Below, one piece after another: positions 8,598-16,907 of a stretch of DNA of 64,000 nucleotides (within the stretch, counting starts at the first letter, position 1; the number at the start of each line of letters is the position of its first letter). Both the position numbers and the translations under genes were made by a program. The notes under the pieces were generated by a model. The model did no database searches. It was not told where the DNA came from and saw only the letters and a program-made list of their open reading frames with translations. Origin of the DNA: Streptomyces sp. CB00455 (GTDB taxonomy: Bacteria; Actinomycetota; Actinomycetes; Streptomycetales; Streptomycetaceae); the NCBI RefSeq assembly GCF_001905445.1, contig NZ_LIVQ01000004.1:577666-641665 (forward strand), given 5' to 3'.

Positions 8598-9269
8598 GTG
8601 GACGTCCTGACAGGAGCCTGGGACTGGCTGGCCGACGGCGCCAACTGGTCGGGGGAGAACGGCGTCTGGAACCGGCTCGGCGAACACGTCTACGTCAGCG
8701 GGATGGCCCTCGCGATCGCCTGCGCGGTGGCGCTGCCCGTCGGCCTGTTCCTCGGCCACCTCGGCAAGGGCGGGGCCCTCGCGGTCAACGTCTCCAACGC
8801 CGGCCGCGCCGTGCCCGTCTTCGCGGTGCTGGCGCTGTTCATGGTCTCCCCGCTGCGCAACGCGGGCTATCTGCCCACCATCGTCGCCCTGGTGCTGTTC
8901 GCCGTCCCGCCGCTCCTGACGAACGCGTACGTCGGCATGCGGGAGGTGGACCGCTCGGTGGTGGAGGCCGCCCGGGGCATGGGCATGTCCGGTCGCCAGC
9001 TCTTCTTCCGGGTCGAGCTGCCGCTCGCGCGCGGCCTCGTCATGACCGGCGTGCGCTCGGGCGCCGTGCAGGTCATCGCCACCGCCACGATCGCGGCGAT
9101 GGTCGGCCAGGGCGGTCTCGGCCGGATCATCACCGCCGGATTCAACACCTACAACACCGCGCAGGTCGTCGCCGGCGCCCTGCTGGTGGCGGCACTGGCC
9201 CTGCTGGTGGAGGGCGTGCTGGTGGCCGCGGACCGGCTGCTGCCCCGGACGGCCGCGGCGTCCCGCTGA
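8598..9269 (+). CDS. Osmoprotectant-type ABC importer permease 2
   Basis: A 223-residue partner of the preceding permease, with the EAA loop DRSVVEAARGMGMSGRQLFFRVELPLARG and about five membrane segments. Two different permease subunits in tandem are usual for OpuC-like carnitine/choline/betaine systems. The GTG start follows the first permease stop by four bases, so the two are co-translated. The following lipoprotein gene begins 32 bases later behind its own CGGAGTA site. Confidence 0.93.
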   Translation: MDVLTGAWDWLADGANWSGENGVWNRLGEHVYVSGMALAIACAVALPVGLFLGHLGKGGALAVNVSNAGRAVPVFAVLALFMVSPLRNAGYLPTIVALVLFAVPPLLTNAYVGMREVDRSVVEAARGMGMSGRQLFFRVELPLARGLVMTGVRSGAVQVIATATIAAMVGQGGLGRIITAGFNTYNTAQVVAGALLVAALALLVEGVLVAADRLLPRTAAASR

Positions 9270-9301
9270 TCCCTTTCCCCCGCCTCGAACGGAGTACCCC
9301 C

Positions 9302-10291
9302 ATGACCAAGACCACCCGCGCCCTCGGCGCGTCCCTGGGCACCCTGGCCCTGACGGTGTCGCTGGCCGCATGCGGCGGCGACAGCCTGGAGAAGAGCAAG
9401 GACGGCGGATCCGACACGGCCTCAGCGCCCTCCTCACAGGGTGGCAAGGGGTCGCTGGTGATCGGCGCCGCCGGGTTCACCGAGTCCAACGTGCTGGCCG
9501 AGCTGTACGCGCAGGTCCTGAAGGACGCCGGCTACAGCACTTCGGTCAAGACGGTCAACAACCGCGAGCTGTACGAACCCTCCCTGGAGAAGGGCGAGAT
9601 CGACGTCGTCCCGGAGTACGCGGCGACCCTCGCGGAGTTCCTCAACGCCAAGGTGAACGGTGCGAAGGCGCCCGAGGAGAAGCCGGTCGCGTCGAGCGAC
9701 GCCGCGGCGACGGTGGCGGCCCTGGAGAAGCTCGCGGCGCCCCTCGGCCTGAAGGCGCTGCCCGCCGGCGCGGCCGTCGACCAGAACGCCTTCGCCGTGA
9801 CGAAGGAATTCGCACAGAAGAACAACCTGAAGTCCCTTTCCGATCTTGGAAAGTCCGGGCTGAAGGTGAAGATCGCCGCTGGGGACGAATGCGCCGTCCG
9901 CCCCTTCTGCGCACCCGGACTGACGAAGACCTACGGGATCCAGGTGTCCGGGATCGACCCCAAGGGCGTCGGCACCCCGCAGGCGAAGCAGGCGGTCAAG
10001 GACGGCGCCGACCAGCTGGTCCTCACCACGACCACCGACGCCACGCTCGACACCTACGGCCTGGTCCTGCTGGACGACGACCAGAAGCTGCAGAACGCCG
10101 ACAACGTGCTTCCCGTGGTCCACGCCAAGGACGCCGGCGCCCCTGAGGTCGCGGCCGCCCTGGCCCGGCTGACCCAGACGCTCACGACGGCCGACCTGGT
10201 CGACCTCAACCGCAAGGTGGACGCGGAGCGCGCCAAGCCGGCGGATGTCGCGAAGGCGTACCTGGAGTCCAAGGGCCTTTCGAAGAAGTAG
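9302..10291 (+). CDS. Osmoprotectant-type ABC importer substrate-binding lipoprotein
   Basis: A 329-residue exported lipoprotein: signal peptide with lipobox LAAC, lipidated Cys at 24, then a Ser/Gly/Asp linker and an OpuAC-type binding domain. NRELYEPSLEKGEIDVVPEYAATLAEFLN and the DQLVLTTTTDATLDTYGLVLLDDD region are typical of this family. A Cys pair in GDECAVRPFCAPG may form a disulfide. It would deliver a quaternary-ammonium compatible solute to the two permeases upstream. The ligand is inferred from the family only. Confidence 0.92.
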   Translation: MTKTTRALGASLGTLALTVSLAACGGDSLEKSKDGGSDTASAPSSQGGKGSLVIGAAGFTESNVLAELYAQVLKDAGYSTSVKTVNNRELYEPSLEKGEIDVVPEYAATLAEFLNAKVNGAKAPEEKPVASSDAAATVAALEKLAAPLGLKALPAGAAVDQNAFAVTKEFAQKNNLKSLSDLGKSGLKVKIAAGDECAVRPFCAPGLTKTYGIQVSGIDPKGVGTPQAKQAVKDGADQLVLTTTTDATLDTYGLVLLDDDQKLQNADNVLPVVHAKDAGAPEVAAALARLTQTLTTADLVDLNRKVDAERAKPADVAKAYLESKGLSKK

Positions 10292-10320
10292 CGGTGCGGT
10301 TACCGGGCCGGCGGAGAAAA

Positions 10321-10363
10321 GTGGGGTAACTGCCCGGCAGAGATTGCCCGGCGGGTACCCCAC
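10321..10363. terminator. Stem-loop after the ABC importer operon
   Basis: GTGGGGTA at 10321-10328 pairs with TACCCCAC at 10356-10363, with further TGCC/GGCG pairing inside. It lies 30 bases after the lipoprotein stop and just upstream of the next promoter. There is no T-run, as is common in streptomycetes. Confidence 0.6.
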
Positions 10364-10392
10364 GGGGCCCTACGCCCTGTAAATTTCAGGCC

Positions 10393-11553
10393 ATGCCCCG
10401 TGGACGCCACCGCAATCCCGAGCCCTTGCACCGGCTGCTCACGCCGACGACTGTCGCCGGTGTGGCCCTCACCAGCGCAGGCGCCGCCTGGCTGCTCGCG
10501 GAACCCGTCCCGCTGAGGCTCCTCGTGGCCCTCGCGGCGGCCACGGGCGTGGGTGGCGCGATCGTGATGCGGGCCTGGGACCGCGCTGCGGGCCGCCGCG
10601 TCGCGGAACTCGCGCGCGAGCGGGTCAAGGACGAGTGGAAGACGGACGAGCGGATCGCCGAGCTCGAATCCGACCTCGAAGAGGCCCGGGTGCTGCGCGC
10701 CAGGCTGGAGACGAAGCTGCGCGCCAAGCGGGTCGAACTGGCGGGGCTGCGGGGTGAGCACGCGGCGCTGCTGCGGCGGTACGCGACCGCCGAGACCGAG
10801 CGCGCGAGCGCGCTGGAGGGCCGCCGGCTGCTGGCCATCGAAGCCTCCGCGGCTCCGGCCGCCGCCGCGCCGAAGGAACTCCCGGCCGTCTCCGAGGAGC
10901 GCACCTCGGCGGGCGCGCCGACCTCCGTCGGCTACGCCCGCGCCCACGCCGCGCTGAACGCGCTGGCCCACAAGGCCCGGACCCGGGAGCTGCCCGTGCC
11001 GCCGCGGGGGCCGAAGAGGGCCCCCGCGGCCACTGTTCCTGCTCCGGGCGCCGCTCCCGCTCCGGGCACTGCTCCCGCTCCGGGCGGGGCCGCTGCTCCT
11101 GCTCCGGGCGGGGCTCCCGCCTCCGGTTCGGCTCCCGCGGCCGCCGCCGAGAGCCACGGCCGGCCGGCCGGCGTCCCGGCCAACCGCCGGGCGGCGGCGG
11201 TGGCCCCGTATGCGGCGCAGCGACGGGCCTCCCGCGTGGAGGGCGGCTTCGACTTCTTCGGTACCAAGAACGCCGCCCAGGCCATCGCGGCGATCGAGGC
11301 CGTTCAGAACGAGGACCTGGCCGACGTGGTCGGCGCCGAGGCCCTCGCGGTCCACGAGGCGCAGTCCGCGGAGTCCCCGGAGCCCGTGGCGTCCGCGCAG
11401 CCCGGCCGGACCCCGGCCGGGCCGGGCTCGGGCCAGGGTCCGGCCGAGGAGGACACCCCCGGGACGCGCACGCCCGGCCAGGTCATCGACCTCACGGCGC
11501 ACGACGAGACGGAGCCGATCGACGTGGTCCGCCTGCACACCGCGATTTCCTGA
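10393..11553 (+). CDS. Membrane-anchored coiled-coil protein with Pro/Ala-rich linker
   Basis: A 386-residue protein of unknown function. Residues about 15-60 hold two hydrophobic segments; 65-155 is a highly charged helical stretch predicted to form a coiled coil (KTDERIAELESDLEEARVLR and following heptads). A Pro/Ala/Gly repeat region (about 210-260) with repeated APAPG blocks follows, then a conserved-looking patch (VEGGFDFFGTKNAAQAI, 280-300) and a short C-terminal motif DVVRLHTAIS. The ATG has no Shine-Dalgarno; TAAATT lies seven bases upstream, suggesting leaderless expression. The organisation suggests a scaffold or envelope-associated protein, but no function is recognised. Confidence 0.8.
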   Translation: MPRGRHRNPEPLHRLLTPTTVAGVALTSAGAAWLLAEPVPLRLLVALAAATGVGGAIVMRAWDRAAGRRVAELARERVKDEWKTDERIAELESDLEEARVLRARLETKLRAKRVELAGLRGEHAALLRRYATAETERASALEGRRLLAIEASAAPAAAAPKELPAVSEERTSAGAPTSVGYARAHAALNALAHKARTRELPVPPRGPKRAPAATVPAPGAAPAPGTAPAPGGAAAPAPGGAPASGSAPAAAAESHGRPAGVPANRRAAAVAPYAAQRRASRVEGGFDFFGTKNAAQAIAAIEAVQNEDLADVVGAEALAVHEAQSAESPEPVASAQPGRTPAGPGSGQGPAEEDTPGTRTPGQVIDLTAHDETEPIDVVRLHTAIS

Positions 11554-11626
11554 CCACGGCGTCCGGGACGGGCCGAGCGGGCCCCGCCGCCGTCCGCCCC
11601 GGGCGCGGTTCGCGTGTCCTCGGAAG

Positions 11627-11842
11627 TCAGAACAGCGGGAGCTGACCCGGGTGCGGCCCCAGGGTGAAGCCGTCCAGCATCGGCGCCGAGGCACCGAGCA
11701 CCACCCGGGCCCGCGAGCCGGGACAGGACACCAGATCGCCGCGGTCCCGGCCGGCGGGAGGGTCGTGGCGGGCGATCCGTCCGGCGGTGACGGCGCAGTC
11801 GCGGCCACAGACGGGGCAGGCGCGGCGGGGGGAGTGGGACAT
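11627..11842 (-). CDS. Small zinc-ribbon-like protein
   Basis: A 71-residue protein beginning MSHSPRRACPVCGRDCAV; the CPVCGRDC cluster (Cys 10, 13, 17), a later Cys at about 46 and a nearby His would suit zinc binding. It ends GFTLGPHPGQLPLF. GGGGGC precedes the ATG at 11842. Longer readings upstream enter simple repeats. It is convergent with the coiled-coil gene and lies upstream of nothing on the same strand except the repeat-bearing gap from the acetyltransferase gene. Probably real because the downstream two-thirds has normal Streptomyces codon bias, but function is unknown. Confidence 0.6.
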   Translation of the reverse strand: MSHSPRRACPVCGRDCAVTAGRIARHDPPAGRDRGDLVSCPGSRARVVLGASAPMLDGFTLGPHPGQLPLF

Positions 11843-11907
11843 GCCCCCAGTCTGCCCTGCGGCTCCGACAGCGGTGTGGGGACGCGGGCGTACGGACGCC
11901 GGCACTG

Positions 11908-11970
11908 GGACACCGCGGACGGACACCGCGGACGGACACCGGGGCACGGACGACGGGGCACGGACGACGG
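11908..11970. repeat. Short tandem repeats
   Basis: Two copies of GGACACCGCGGAC-type 13-bp units followed by two copies of a 15-bp GGGGCACGGACGACG unit lie between the small zinc-ribbon-like gene and the acetyltransferase stop. No function is apparent. Confidence 0.7.
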
Positions 11971-11990
11971 GTGCGCCCCGCGGGGAGCGG

Positions 11991-12845
11991 TCAGACCGCC
12001 CGGGAGGCCAGCCAGTCCTCGTGCGTCGCGCACACCCGCGCCCACAGCGCCGCCCGGTCCACCGGGGTGAGATCGTCCAGCCGCCGCCCGAAGACCGTGG
12101 CGATGACCTCGAAGAGCTCGTCCCGGTCCGCCAGTTCGCGTTCGCTCGTCCCCTTGGCGGGCTCGATGCGGCTCAGCACCCGGCCGCGCAGGACGTCGAT
12201 GCCCCGCGCGTCCCGCCGCAGAAGGGCCAGGGTCCGTACGAAGGGGGAGTCCGCGCCGGTGGAGAGCCACCGGTGCATGCCCTCGAAACCGGACATCGTC
12301 GCCACGGCGTCCCGGAAGTTCATCCGGGGCATGGGACCGCCGGGATTGCGGTACGTCCAGCCCGGCCCCTCCCCGTCCAGCGGTTCGAGCCGTTCCAGGA
12401 CGTACCGGGCGCCGCCGCCCCGCGCGTACACGCCCTCGCGCAGCGGCAGCGGCTCGTGCGGACCGTCGCCGAGGCCGGCGTCGACGAAGTACGCCGCGCC
12501 GTCGACGCGAACGGTCAGGGTGAGGTGTCCGCCGTTCACGCCGCGCTCCGCGGGATCGGCGTTCACGCCGCCGGTGTGCCGCGTCACCTCGTAGCCCAGG
12601 CTTTCCAGGAGCAGCGCGAAGGCCCCGTTGAGGTGGTAGCAGTACCCGCCCCGTCCGGCGGCGAAGCGCCGGGCCGACAGCGCGGGGTCGATGCCGGGCG
12701 GCCGGCCGAGCTGGATGTCGATGTTCTCGTACGGGACGCGTTCCAGGTGTGCCCGGTGGAGGGCGAACAGCCCCTCGGCGCAGGGGGAGCCGGGATCGGT
12801 GGTGCCGAGGCGCTCCAGGTAGCCGGCGCGTATGGCTGAGTCCAT
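11991..12845 (-). CDS. nat: Arylamine N-acetyltransferase
   Basis: A 284-residue enzyme that transfers acetyl groups from acetyl-CoA to arylamines and hydrazines. With the ATG at 12845 the catalytic triad falls at Cys69 (RGGYCYHLN), His107 (NGGHLTL) and Asp122 (FVDAGLGD), exactly the canonical NAT numbering, which strongly supports this start over the GTG one codon upstream. A TAGGGT box at 12852-12857 sits six bases before the ATG, consistent with a leaderless transcript. In rifamycin- and geldanamycin-type clusters NAT relatives close macrolactams, but no such cluster is here, so a general xenobiotic or metabolic role is more likely. Confidence 0.94.
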   Translation of the reverse strand: MDSAIRAGYLERLGTTDPGSPCAEGLFALHRAHLERVPYENIDIQLGRPPGIDPALSARRFAAGRGGYCYHLNGAFALLLESLGYEVTRHTGGVNADPAERGVNGGHLTLTVRVDGAAYFVDAGLGDGPHEPLPLREGVYARGGGARYVLERLEPLDGEGPGWTYRNPGGPMPRMNFRDAVATMSGFEGMHRWLSTGADSPFVRTLALLRRDARGIDVLRGRVLSRIEPAKGTSERELADRDELFEVIATVFGRRLDDLTPVDRAALWARVCATHEDWLASRAV

Positions 12846-12860
12846 CACCCCACCCTAGGG

Positions 12861-12923
12861 GGTGCCTCGTCGAGCGCGGGGGGTGCCTCGTCGAGCCCGG
12901 GATGTGCCTGGTCGAGCGCGGCG
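12861..12923. repeat. 21-bp tandem repeat, three copies
   Basis: Three head-to-tail 21-bp units start at 12861, 12882 and 12903, each GGTGCCTCGTCGAGCGCGGG or a variant. They occupy the gap between the nuoD stop and the acetyltransferase promoter. Confidence 0.88.
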
Positions 12924-12935
12924 CCCTCGCGCGGG

Positions 12936-14078
12936 CTACTTGTCGATGTCGCCCACGACGAAGAACAGCGAGCCGAGGATCGACACCATGTCCGCGACCA
13001 GCTGTCCCGGCAGCAGCACCGCCAGCGCCTGGATGTTGTTGTACGAGGCGCTGCGCAGCTTCAGCCGGTACGGGGTCTTCTCGCCCTTCGAGACGAGGTA
13101 GTAGCCGTTGATGCCGAGGGGGTTCTCGGTCCAGGCGTAGGTGTGGCCCTCGGGGGCCTTCAGGACCTTGGGCAGGCGCTGGTTGACGGGGCCCGGCGCA
13201 AGGACGGCCATCCGGTCCAGGCAGGCGACGGCGAGGTCGAGCGCGTTGTGGGTCTGCTCCAGCAGGACCTCGAAGCGGGCCAGGCAGTCGCCCTCGGTGC
13301 GGGTGACCACCTTGAGGACGTCCTGGAGCTCGTCGTACGCGAGGTACGGCTCGTCGCGGCGCAGGTCGAAGTCGACGCCGGAGGCGCGGGCGACGGGGCC
13401 GGAGACCCCGTAGGCGTGGACCGCCTCCGCGGACAGGACCCCGACGCCGCGCGTGCGGCCCCGGAAGATCTCGTTCCCGTGGACCAGCTTGTCGTAGACG
13501 TCCATGCGGGTGCGGACGTCGGCGACGGCCTCGCGGGCCCGGCCGAGCCAGCCGGCCGGGAGGTCCTCCTTGAGGCCGCCGACCCGGTTGAACATGTAGT
13601 GCATGCGGCCGCCGGAGATCTCCTCCATGACGGCCTGCAACTCCTCGCGCTCGCGGAACGCGTGGAAGATCGGGGTGATCCCGCCCAGTTCGAGGGGGTA
13701 GGAGCCGAGGAACATCAGGTGGTTCAGCACCCGGTTCAGCTCGGCCAGCAGCGTCCGCATCCACACGGCACGCTCGGGGACCTCCATGCCCAGCATCCGC
13801 TCGACGGCCATGACCACGCCGAGCTCGTTGGAGAAGGCGGACAGCCAGTCGTGGCGGTTCGCGAGCATCACGATCTGCCGGTAGTCGCGCGCCTCGAAGA
13901 GCTTCTCGGCGCCGCGGTGCATGTAGCCGACCACCGGTTCGGCGCTGACGATCCGCTCGCCGTCCAGGACGAGGCGCAGACGCAGGACGCCGTGCGTGGA
14001 AGGGTGCTGGGGGCCGATGTTGAGCACCATGTCGGTGCTCTCCGCCGCGCCGCCGATGCCGACCGTGGTCTCCGTCAT
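12936..14078 (-). CDS. nuoD: Stand-alone NADH-quinone oxidoreductase subunit D (49-kDa type)
   Basis: A 380-residue NuoD homologue, the subunit that with NuoB forms the quinone site of complex I. The motifs NIGPQHPSTHGVLR (20-33), GYMHRGAEKLFEARDYRQ (50-67), the NRVLNHLMFLGSYPLELG helix and the C-terminal YNNIQALAVLLPGQLVADMVSILGS are present, ending in the usual SLFFVVGDIDK. It stands alone, without other nuo genes, so it is an extra copy besides any full nuo operon; it may serve as an alternative subunit or in a smaller module. No Shine-Dalgarno is seen; GACAAT lies six bases before the ATG. Confidence 0.92.
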   Translation of the reverse strand: MTETTVGIGGAAESTDMVLNIGPQHPSTHGVLRLRLVLDGERIVSAEPVVGYMHRGAEKLFEARDYRQIVMLANRHDWLSAFSNELGVVMAVERMLGMEVPERAVWMRTLLAELNRVLNHLMFLGSYPLELGGITPIFHAFREREELQAVMEEISGGRMHYMFNRVGGLKEDLPAGWLGRAREAVADVRTRMDVYDKLVHGNEIFRGRTRGVGVLSAEAVHAYGVSGPVARASGVDFDLRRDEPYLAYDELQDVLKVVTRTEGDCLARFEVLLEQTHNALDLAVACLDRMAVLAPGPVNQRLPKVLKAPEGHTYAWTENPLGINGYYLVSKGEKTPYRLKLRSASYNNIQALAVLLPGQLVADMVSILGSLFFVVGDIDK

Positions 14079-14184
14079 GCGGGCATTGTCTCAGCCGCGG
14101 GGGCCGTCGCGTCGATCGGGCCGGATCGCGGACGGGGTGCCGAGGGCCCGGTCCGGGCGGCCGGACACCCCCTAGGGTGGACGC

Positions 14185-14676
14185 ATGGAAACCGGGACGA
14201 CGGGTGGGTCGGGGGAGCCCGTGTGGGTGGGGCTGCCGGGCGGGCTGCTCACGCTGCGCCGGCTGCTGCTGGTGCTCTGGACGGCCGCTCTCGTGGGGGT
14301 GAGCGCGGTCGTGCTGGGCCTGGCGGCGGGCCCGGGGTGGGCGGCGCTCGCCGGGTGCTGGCTCGTGGTCCCGGCCTGGGGATGGGTGATGCTCGGCCGC
14401 AACTGGCGGTCCTGGCGGTACGCCGAGCGCGTGGACGACCTGCTGATCAGCCGGGGCGTGCTGTGGCGGGAGCAGACGGTGGTGCCGTACGGGCGGATGC
14501 AGCTGGTCGAGGTGACCTCCGGCCCGCTGGAGCGCCGCTTCGGGCTGGCTTCCGTACAGCTGCACACGGCGGCCGCCGCGACGGACGCCAGGATCCCCGG
14601 GCTGGTGCCGGCGGAGGCGGAGCGGCTGCGCGACCGCCTCACCGAGCTCGGCGAGGCAAGATCGGCGGGCCTGTGA
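14185..14676 (+). CDS. PH-domain membrane protein (YdbS-like)
   Basis: A 163-residue protein with two membrane segments (about 28-50 and 53-72) followed by a bacterial pleckstrin-like domain (bPH2/DUF304), with the typical LLISRGVLWREQTVVPYGRMQLVEV and GLASVQLHTAA strands. It resembles B. subtilis YdbS. A TAGGGT box (14173-14178) lies six bases before the ATG. The stop overlaps the next gene's start (GTGA at 14673-14676), so the two membrane PH proteins are made together. YdbST-type pairs have been linked to membrane-stress or antimicrobial resistance in Bacillus; the role here is inferred only. Confidence 0.9.
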   Translation: METGTTGGSGEPVWVGLPGGLLTLRRLLLVLWTAALVGVSAVVLGLAAGPGWAALAGCWLVVPAWGWVMLGRNWRSWRYAERVDDLLISRGVLWREQTVVPYGRMQLVEVTSGPLERRFGLASVQLHTAAAATDARIPGLVPAEAERLRDRLTELGEARSAGL

Positions 14677-16127
14677 CCCCCGGCCCGCCGGACGAGGACC
14701 CCCGACTGCCGCTCCCGGAGGCCGCTGTCCCCGGGGGCCGTGCGCCCGGGGACGGCGCCCCCGGGGTCCCGGTCCCCGGGGGCCCCGGCCCGGAGGCCAC
14801 AGCAGGAGCGGCAGCCCCGGCGGCCGCGGGCGGCGGGGCCGGCGAGCGGCGGTTGCACCCCTTCACGCCGCTGCGCCGCGCCTGGGTGCCGATCGCCGCG
14901 ACCGTCGGCGTCATCGCCCAGCAGGGCGACCGCGCCGGCCAGTGGATCGCGGACCTGTCCACCCTGCTCCGGCTGGCCGCCGTGGCCGGCCTGGTCCTGG
15001 TGTTCGGTGTCTACGGGTTCCTGAGCTGGTGGTTCACCCACTACGCCGTCACCGATACCGAGCTGCGCATCCGCAGCGGCCTGATCTTCCGGCGCGCCGC
15101 GCACATCCGCCTCGACCGGATCCAGGCCATCGACGTCACCCGGCCCCTGCTGGCCCGGCTGACCGGGGTCGCCAGCCTGCGGCTCGACGTCATCGGCGCC
15201 GAGGCCAAGGACGAGCTGGCCTTCCTCGGCGAGCCGCAGGCCGTGGCGCTGCGCGCCGAGCTCCTCGCCCGCGCGGCCGGCTTCGCCCCCGCCGAGGCGG
15301 TGCGCCTGGGTGAGGCACCCGAACGGGAGCTGCTGCGCGTGCGCCCCCGCGACGTCGTCGTCTCCCTGCTGCTGAGCCTCGGCGTCTGGGCGGCGCTGGC
15401 CGGGGGGATCGCCATGCCGGTGCTCGTGTGGTGGTTCAGCTCCAACCCGTGGGTGGCCGTCTTCACGCTGCTCCCGATGCTCGGTGCGGTCTGGGCGGGC
15501 ACCGCGGGCCGCTTCCTCACCGAGTACGACTGGACCGTCGCCGAGTCCCCGGACGGGCTGCGCCTGGACCACGGGCTGCTGGACCGGGCCCACGAGACCG
15601 TGCCGCCGGGGCGCGTGCAGAGCGTACGGATCGTGGAGCCGCTGCTGTGGCGGCGGCGCGACTGGGTCCGGGTGGAACTGGCCGTCGCGGGCTCGAAGAA
15701 CGGGGTCCTGGTCCCGGTGGCGTCGCGGGCCGCCGCCCATGCCGTGATCGCCCGGGTGCTGCCGGGGGTGGACCTGGCGGCGCTGTCCTTCAGCGGCTCC
15801 CCGGCGCGCGGTGCGCGCTGGGTGGTCCCGGTGTGGTGGAAGGGCTACGCCCTGGCGGTCTCCCCGGACGTGTTCGCCGCCCGGCACGGCCGCCTGTGCC
15901 GCCGCACGGAGGTGGTCCCGCACGCCAAGGTGCAGAGCGTCCGCCTCACGCAGGGCCCCTGGGAACGGGCCCGCGGCCTGGCCGACCTCCATGTCGACAC
16001 GGGCGCCGACGGCACGGTCACCGCCCGGCTGAGGGCGACGGCCGAAGCCGCCGCCCTCCTGGCCGCGCAGGCCGCCCGGGCCCACACCTCCCGGGCAGCG
16101 GCCCGCCCGGACCGCTGGATGACCTGA
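14673..16127 (+). CDS. Multi-PH-domain membrane protein (YdbT-like)
   Basis: A 484-residue membrane protein with a Pro/Gly-rich N-terminus (1-55), then alternating membrane hairpins and PH-like (DUF304) repeats: membrane segments near 105-125 and 225-265, and PH strands TDTELRIRSGLIFRRAAHIRLDRIQAIDV, GLRLDHGLLDRAHETVPPGRVQSVR and CRRTEVVPHAKVQSVR marking three domains. It is the YdbT-like partner of the preceding gene. The GTG at 14673 overlaps the upstream stop and is the obvious coupled start; the longer in-frame reading that continues far upstream lies antisense to nuoD and is rejected. Confidence 0.9.
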   Translation: MTPGPPDEDPRLPLPEAAVPGGRAPGDGAPGVPVPGGPGPEATAGAAAPAAAGGGAGERRLHPFTPLRRAWVPIAATVGVIAQQGDRAGQWIADLSTLLRLAAVAGLVLVFGVYGFLSWWFTHYAVTDTELRIRSGLIFRRAAHIRLDRIQAIDVTRPLLARLTGVASLRLDVIGAEAKDELAFLGEPQAVALRAELLARAAGFAPAEAVRLGEAPERELLRVRPRDVVVSLLLSLGVWAALAGGIAMPVLVWWFSSNPWVAVFTLLPMLGAVWAGTAGRFLTEYDWTVAESPDGLRLDHGLLDRAHETVPPGRVQSVRIVEPLLWRRRDWVRVELAVAGSKNGVLVPVASRAAAHAVIARVLPGVDLAALSFSGSPARGARWVVPVWWKGYALAVSPDVFAARHGRLCRRTEVVPHAKVQSVRLTQGPWERARGLADLHVDTGADGTVTARLRATAEAAALLAAQAARAHTSRAAARPDRWMT

Positions 16128-16209
16128 GGGCTCTCCCGCAGGCCCCGGCTCCCCGGCGCACGGGCGCCGGCCGCCGCGGGCCTTGCCGGCGCCCCTTCGA
16201 CGACAGGGC

Positions 16210-16884
16210 CTAAGCCGCTCCGCCGCCCGCTCTGACCAGGCCCGTCTCGTACGCCAGGACGACCACCTGGACCCGGTCGCGCAGGCTCAGCTTCGTCAGG
16301 ATGCGGCCCACATGGGTCTTGACCGTCGCCTCCGAGAGGACCAGCCGGGCCGCGATCTCGCCGTTCGACAGGCCCTGGGCCACCAGCAGCATGACTTCCC
16401 GCTCGCGGTCCGTCAGCCGCTCGATCTCCTTGTTCTGCGGCTCCTGCGTGGTTGAGGGAAGCATCGGGGCGAAACGGTCCAGCAGCCGGCGGGTCGTGGA
16501 CGGTGCGACCACCGCGTCGCCGCTGTGCACCGACCGGATGGCCGCCAGCAGCTCGGCGGGCGGGACGTCCTTCAGCATGAAGCCGCTCGCCCCCGCCTTC
16601 AGCCCCGAGAAGGCGTACTCGTCCAGGTCGAAGGTGGTCAGGATGATCACCTTCGGGTGTTCCTCCGGCTCGCAGATCCGGCGGGTGGCCTCGACGCCGT
16701 CGAGCTTCGGCATGCGCACGTCCATCAGCACCACGTCCACCTTCGTGGCCCGCAGCACCTCCAGCGCCTCCAGGCCGTTGCCCGCCTCGGCCACGACCTC
16801 CATGTCCGGCTGGGCGGCGAGCACCATCCGGAAGCCGGTGCGCAGCAGCACCTGGTCGTCGACCAGCATCACTCGGATGGACAT
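16210..16884 (-). CDS. NarL/LuxR-family response regulator
   Basis: A 224-residue response regulator with an N-terminal receiver (Asp8-Asp9-type acidic pair in MLVDDQ, phospho-acceptor Asp55 in LMDVRMP, Thr in ILTTFDLD, Lys in MLKDVPP) and a C-terminal LuxR helix-turn-helix (about 155-215, LTDREREVMLLVAQGLSNGEIA). The ATG at 16884 follows GAGGTAAC and lies 23 bases after the kinase stop, so kinase and regulator form an operon. Target genes are unknown; the receiver-HTH architecture is that of systems that control envelope or secondary-metabolite genes in streptomycetes. Confidence 0.95.
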   Translation of the reverse strand: MSIRVMLVDDQVLLRTGFRMVLAAQPDMEVVAEAGNGLEALEVLRATKVDVVLMDVRMPKLDGVEATRRICEPEEHPKVIILTTFDLDEYAFSGLKAGASGFMLKDVPPAELLAAIRSVHSGDAVVAPSTTRRLLDRFAPMLPSTTQEPQNKEIERLTDREREVMLLVAQGLSNGEIAARLVLSEATVKTHVGRILTKLSLRDRVQVVVLAYETGLVRAGGGAA

Positions 16885-16907
16885 CGGTTACCTCGTCCTC
16901 TTCGACT

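Noticed and set aside
10300..14565. A 1421-codon open frame on the minus strand.
   Set aside because: It runs antisense or out of frame through at least four well-supported genes. High GC keeps the shadow frame open; composition is extreme Arg/Pro/Gly.
13143..14672. N-terminal extension of the YdbT-like protein.
   Set aside because: It lies antisense to nuoD and over YdbS in a different frame; the GTG at 14673 overlapping the upstream stop is the natural start.
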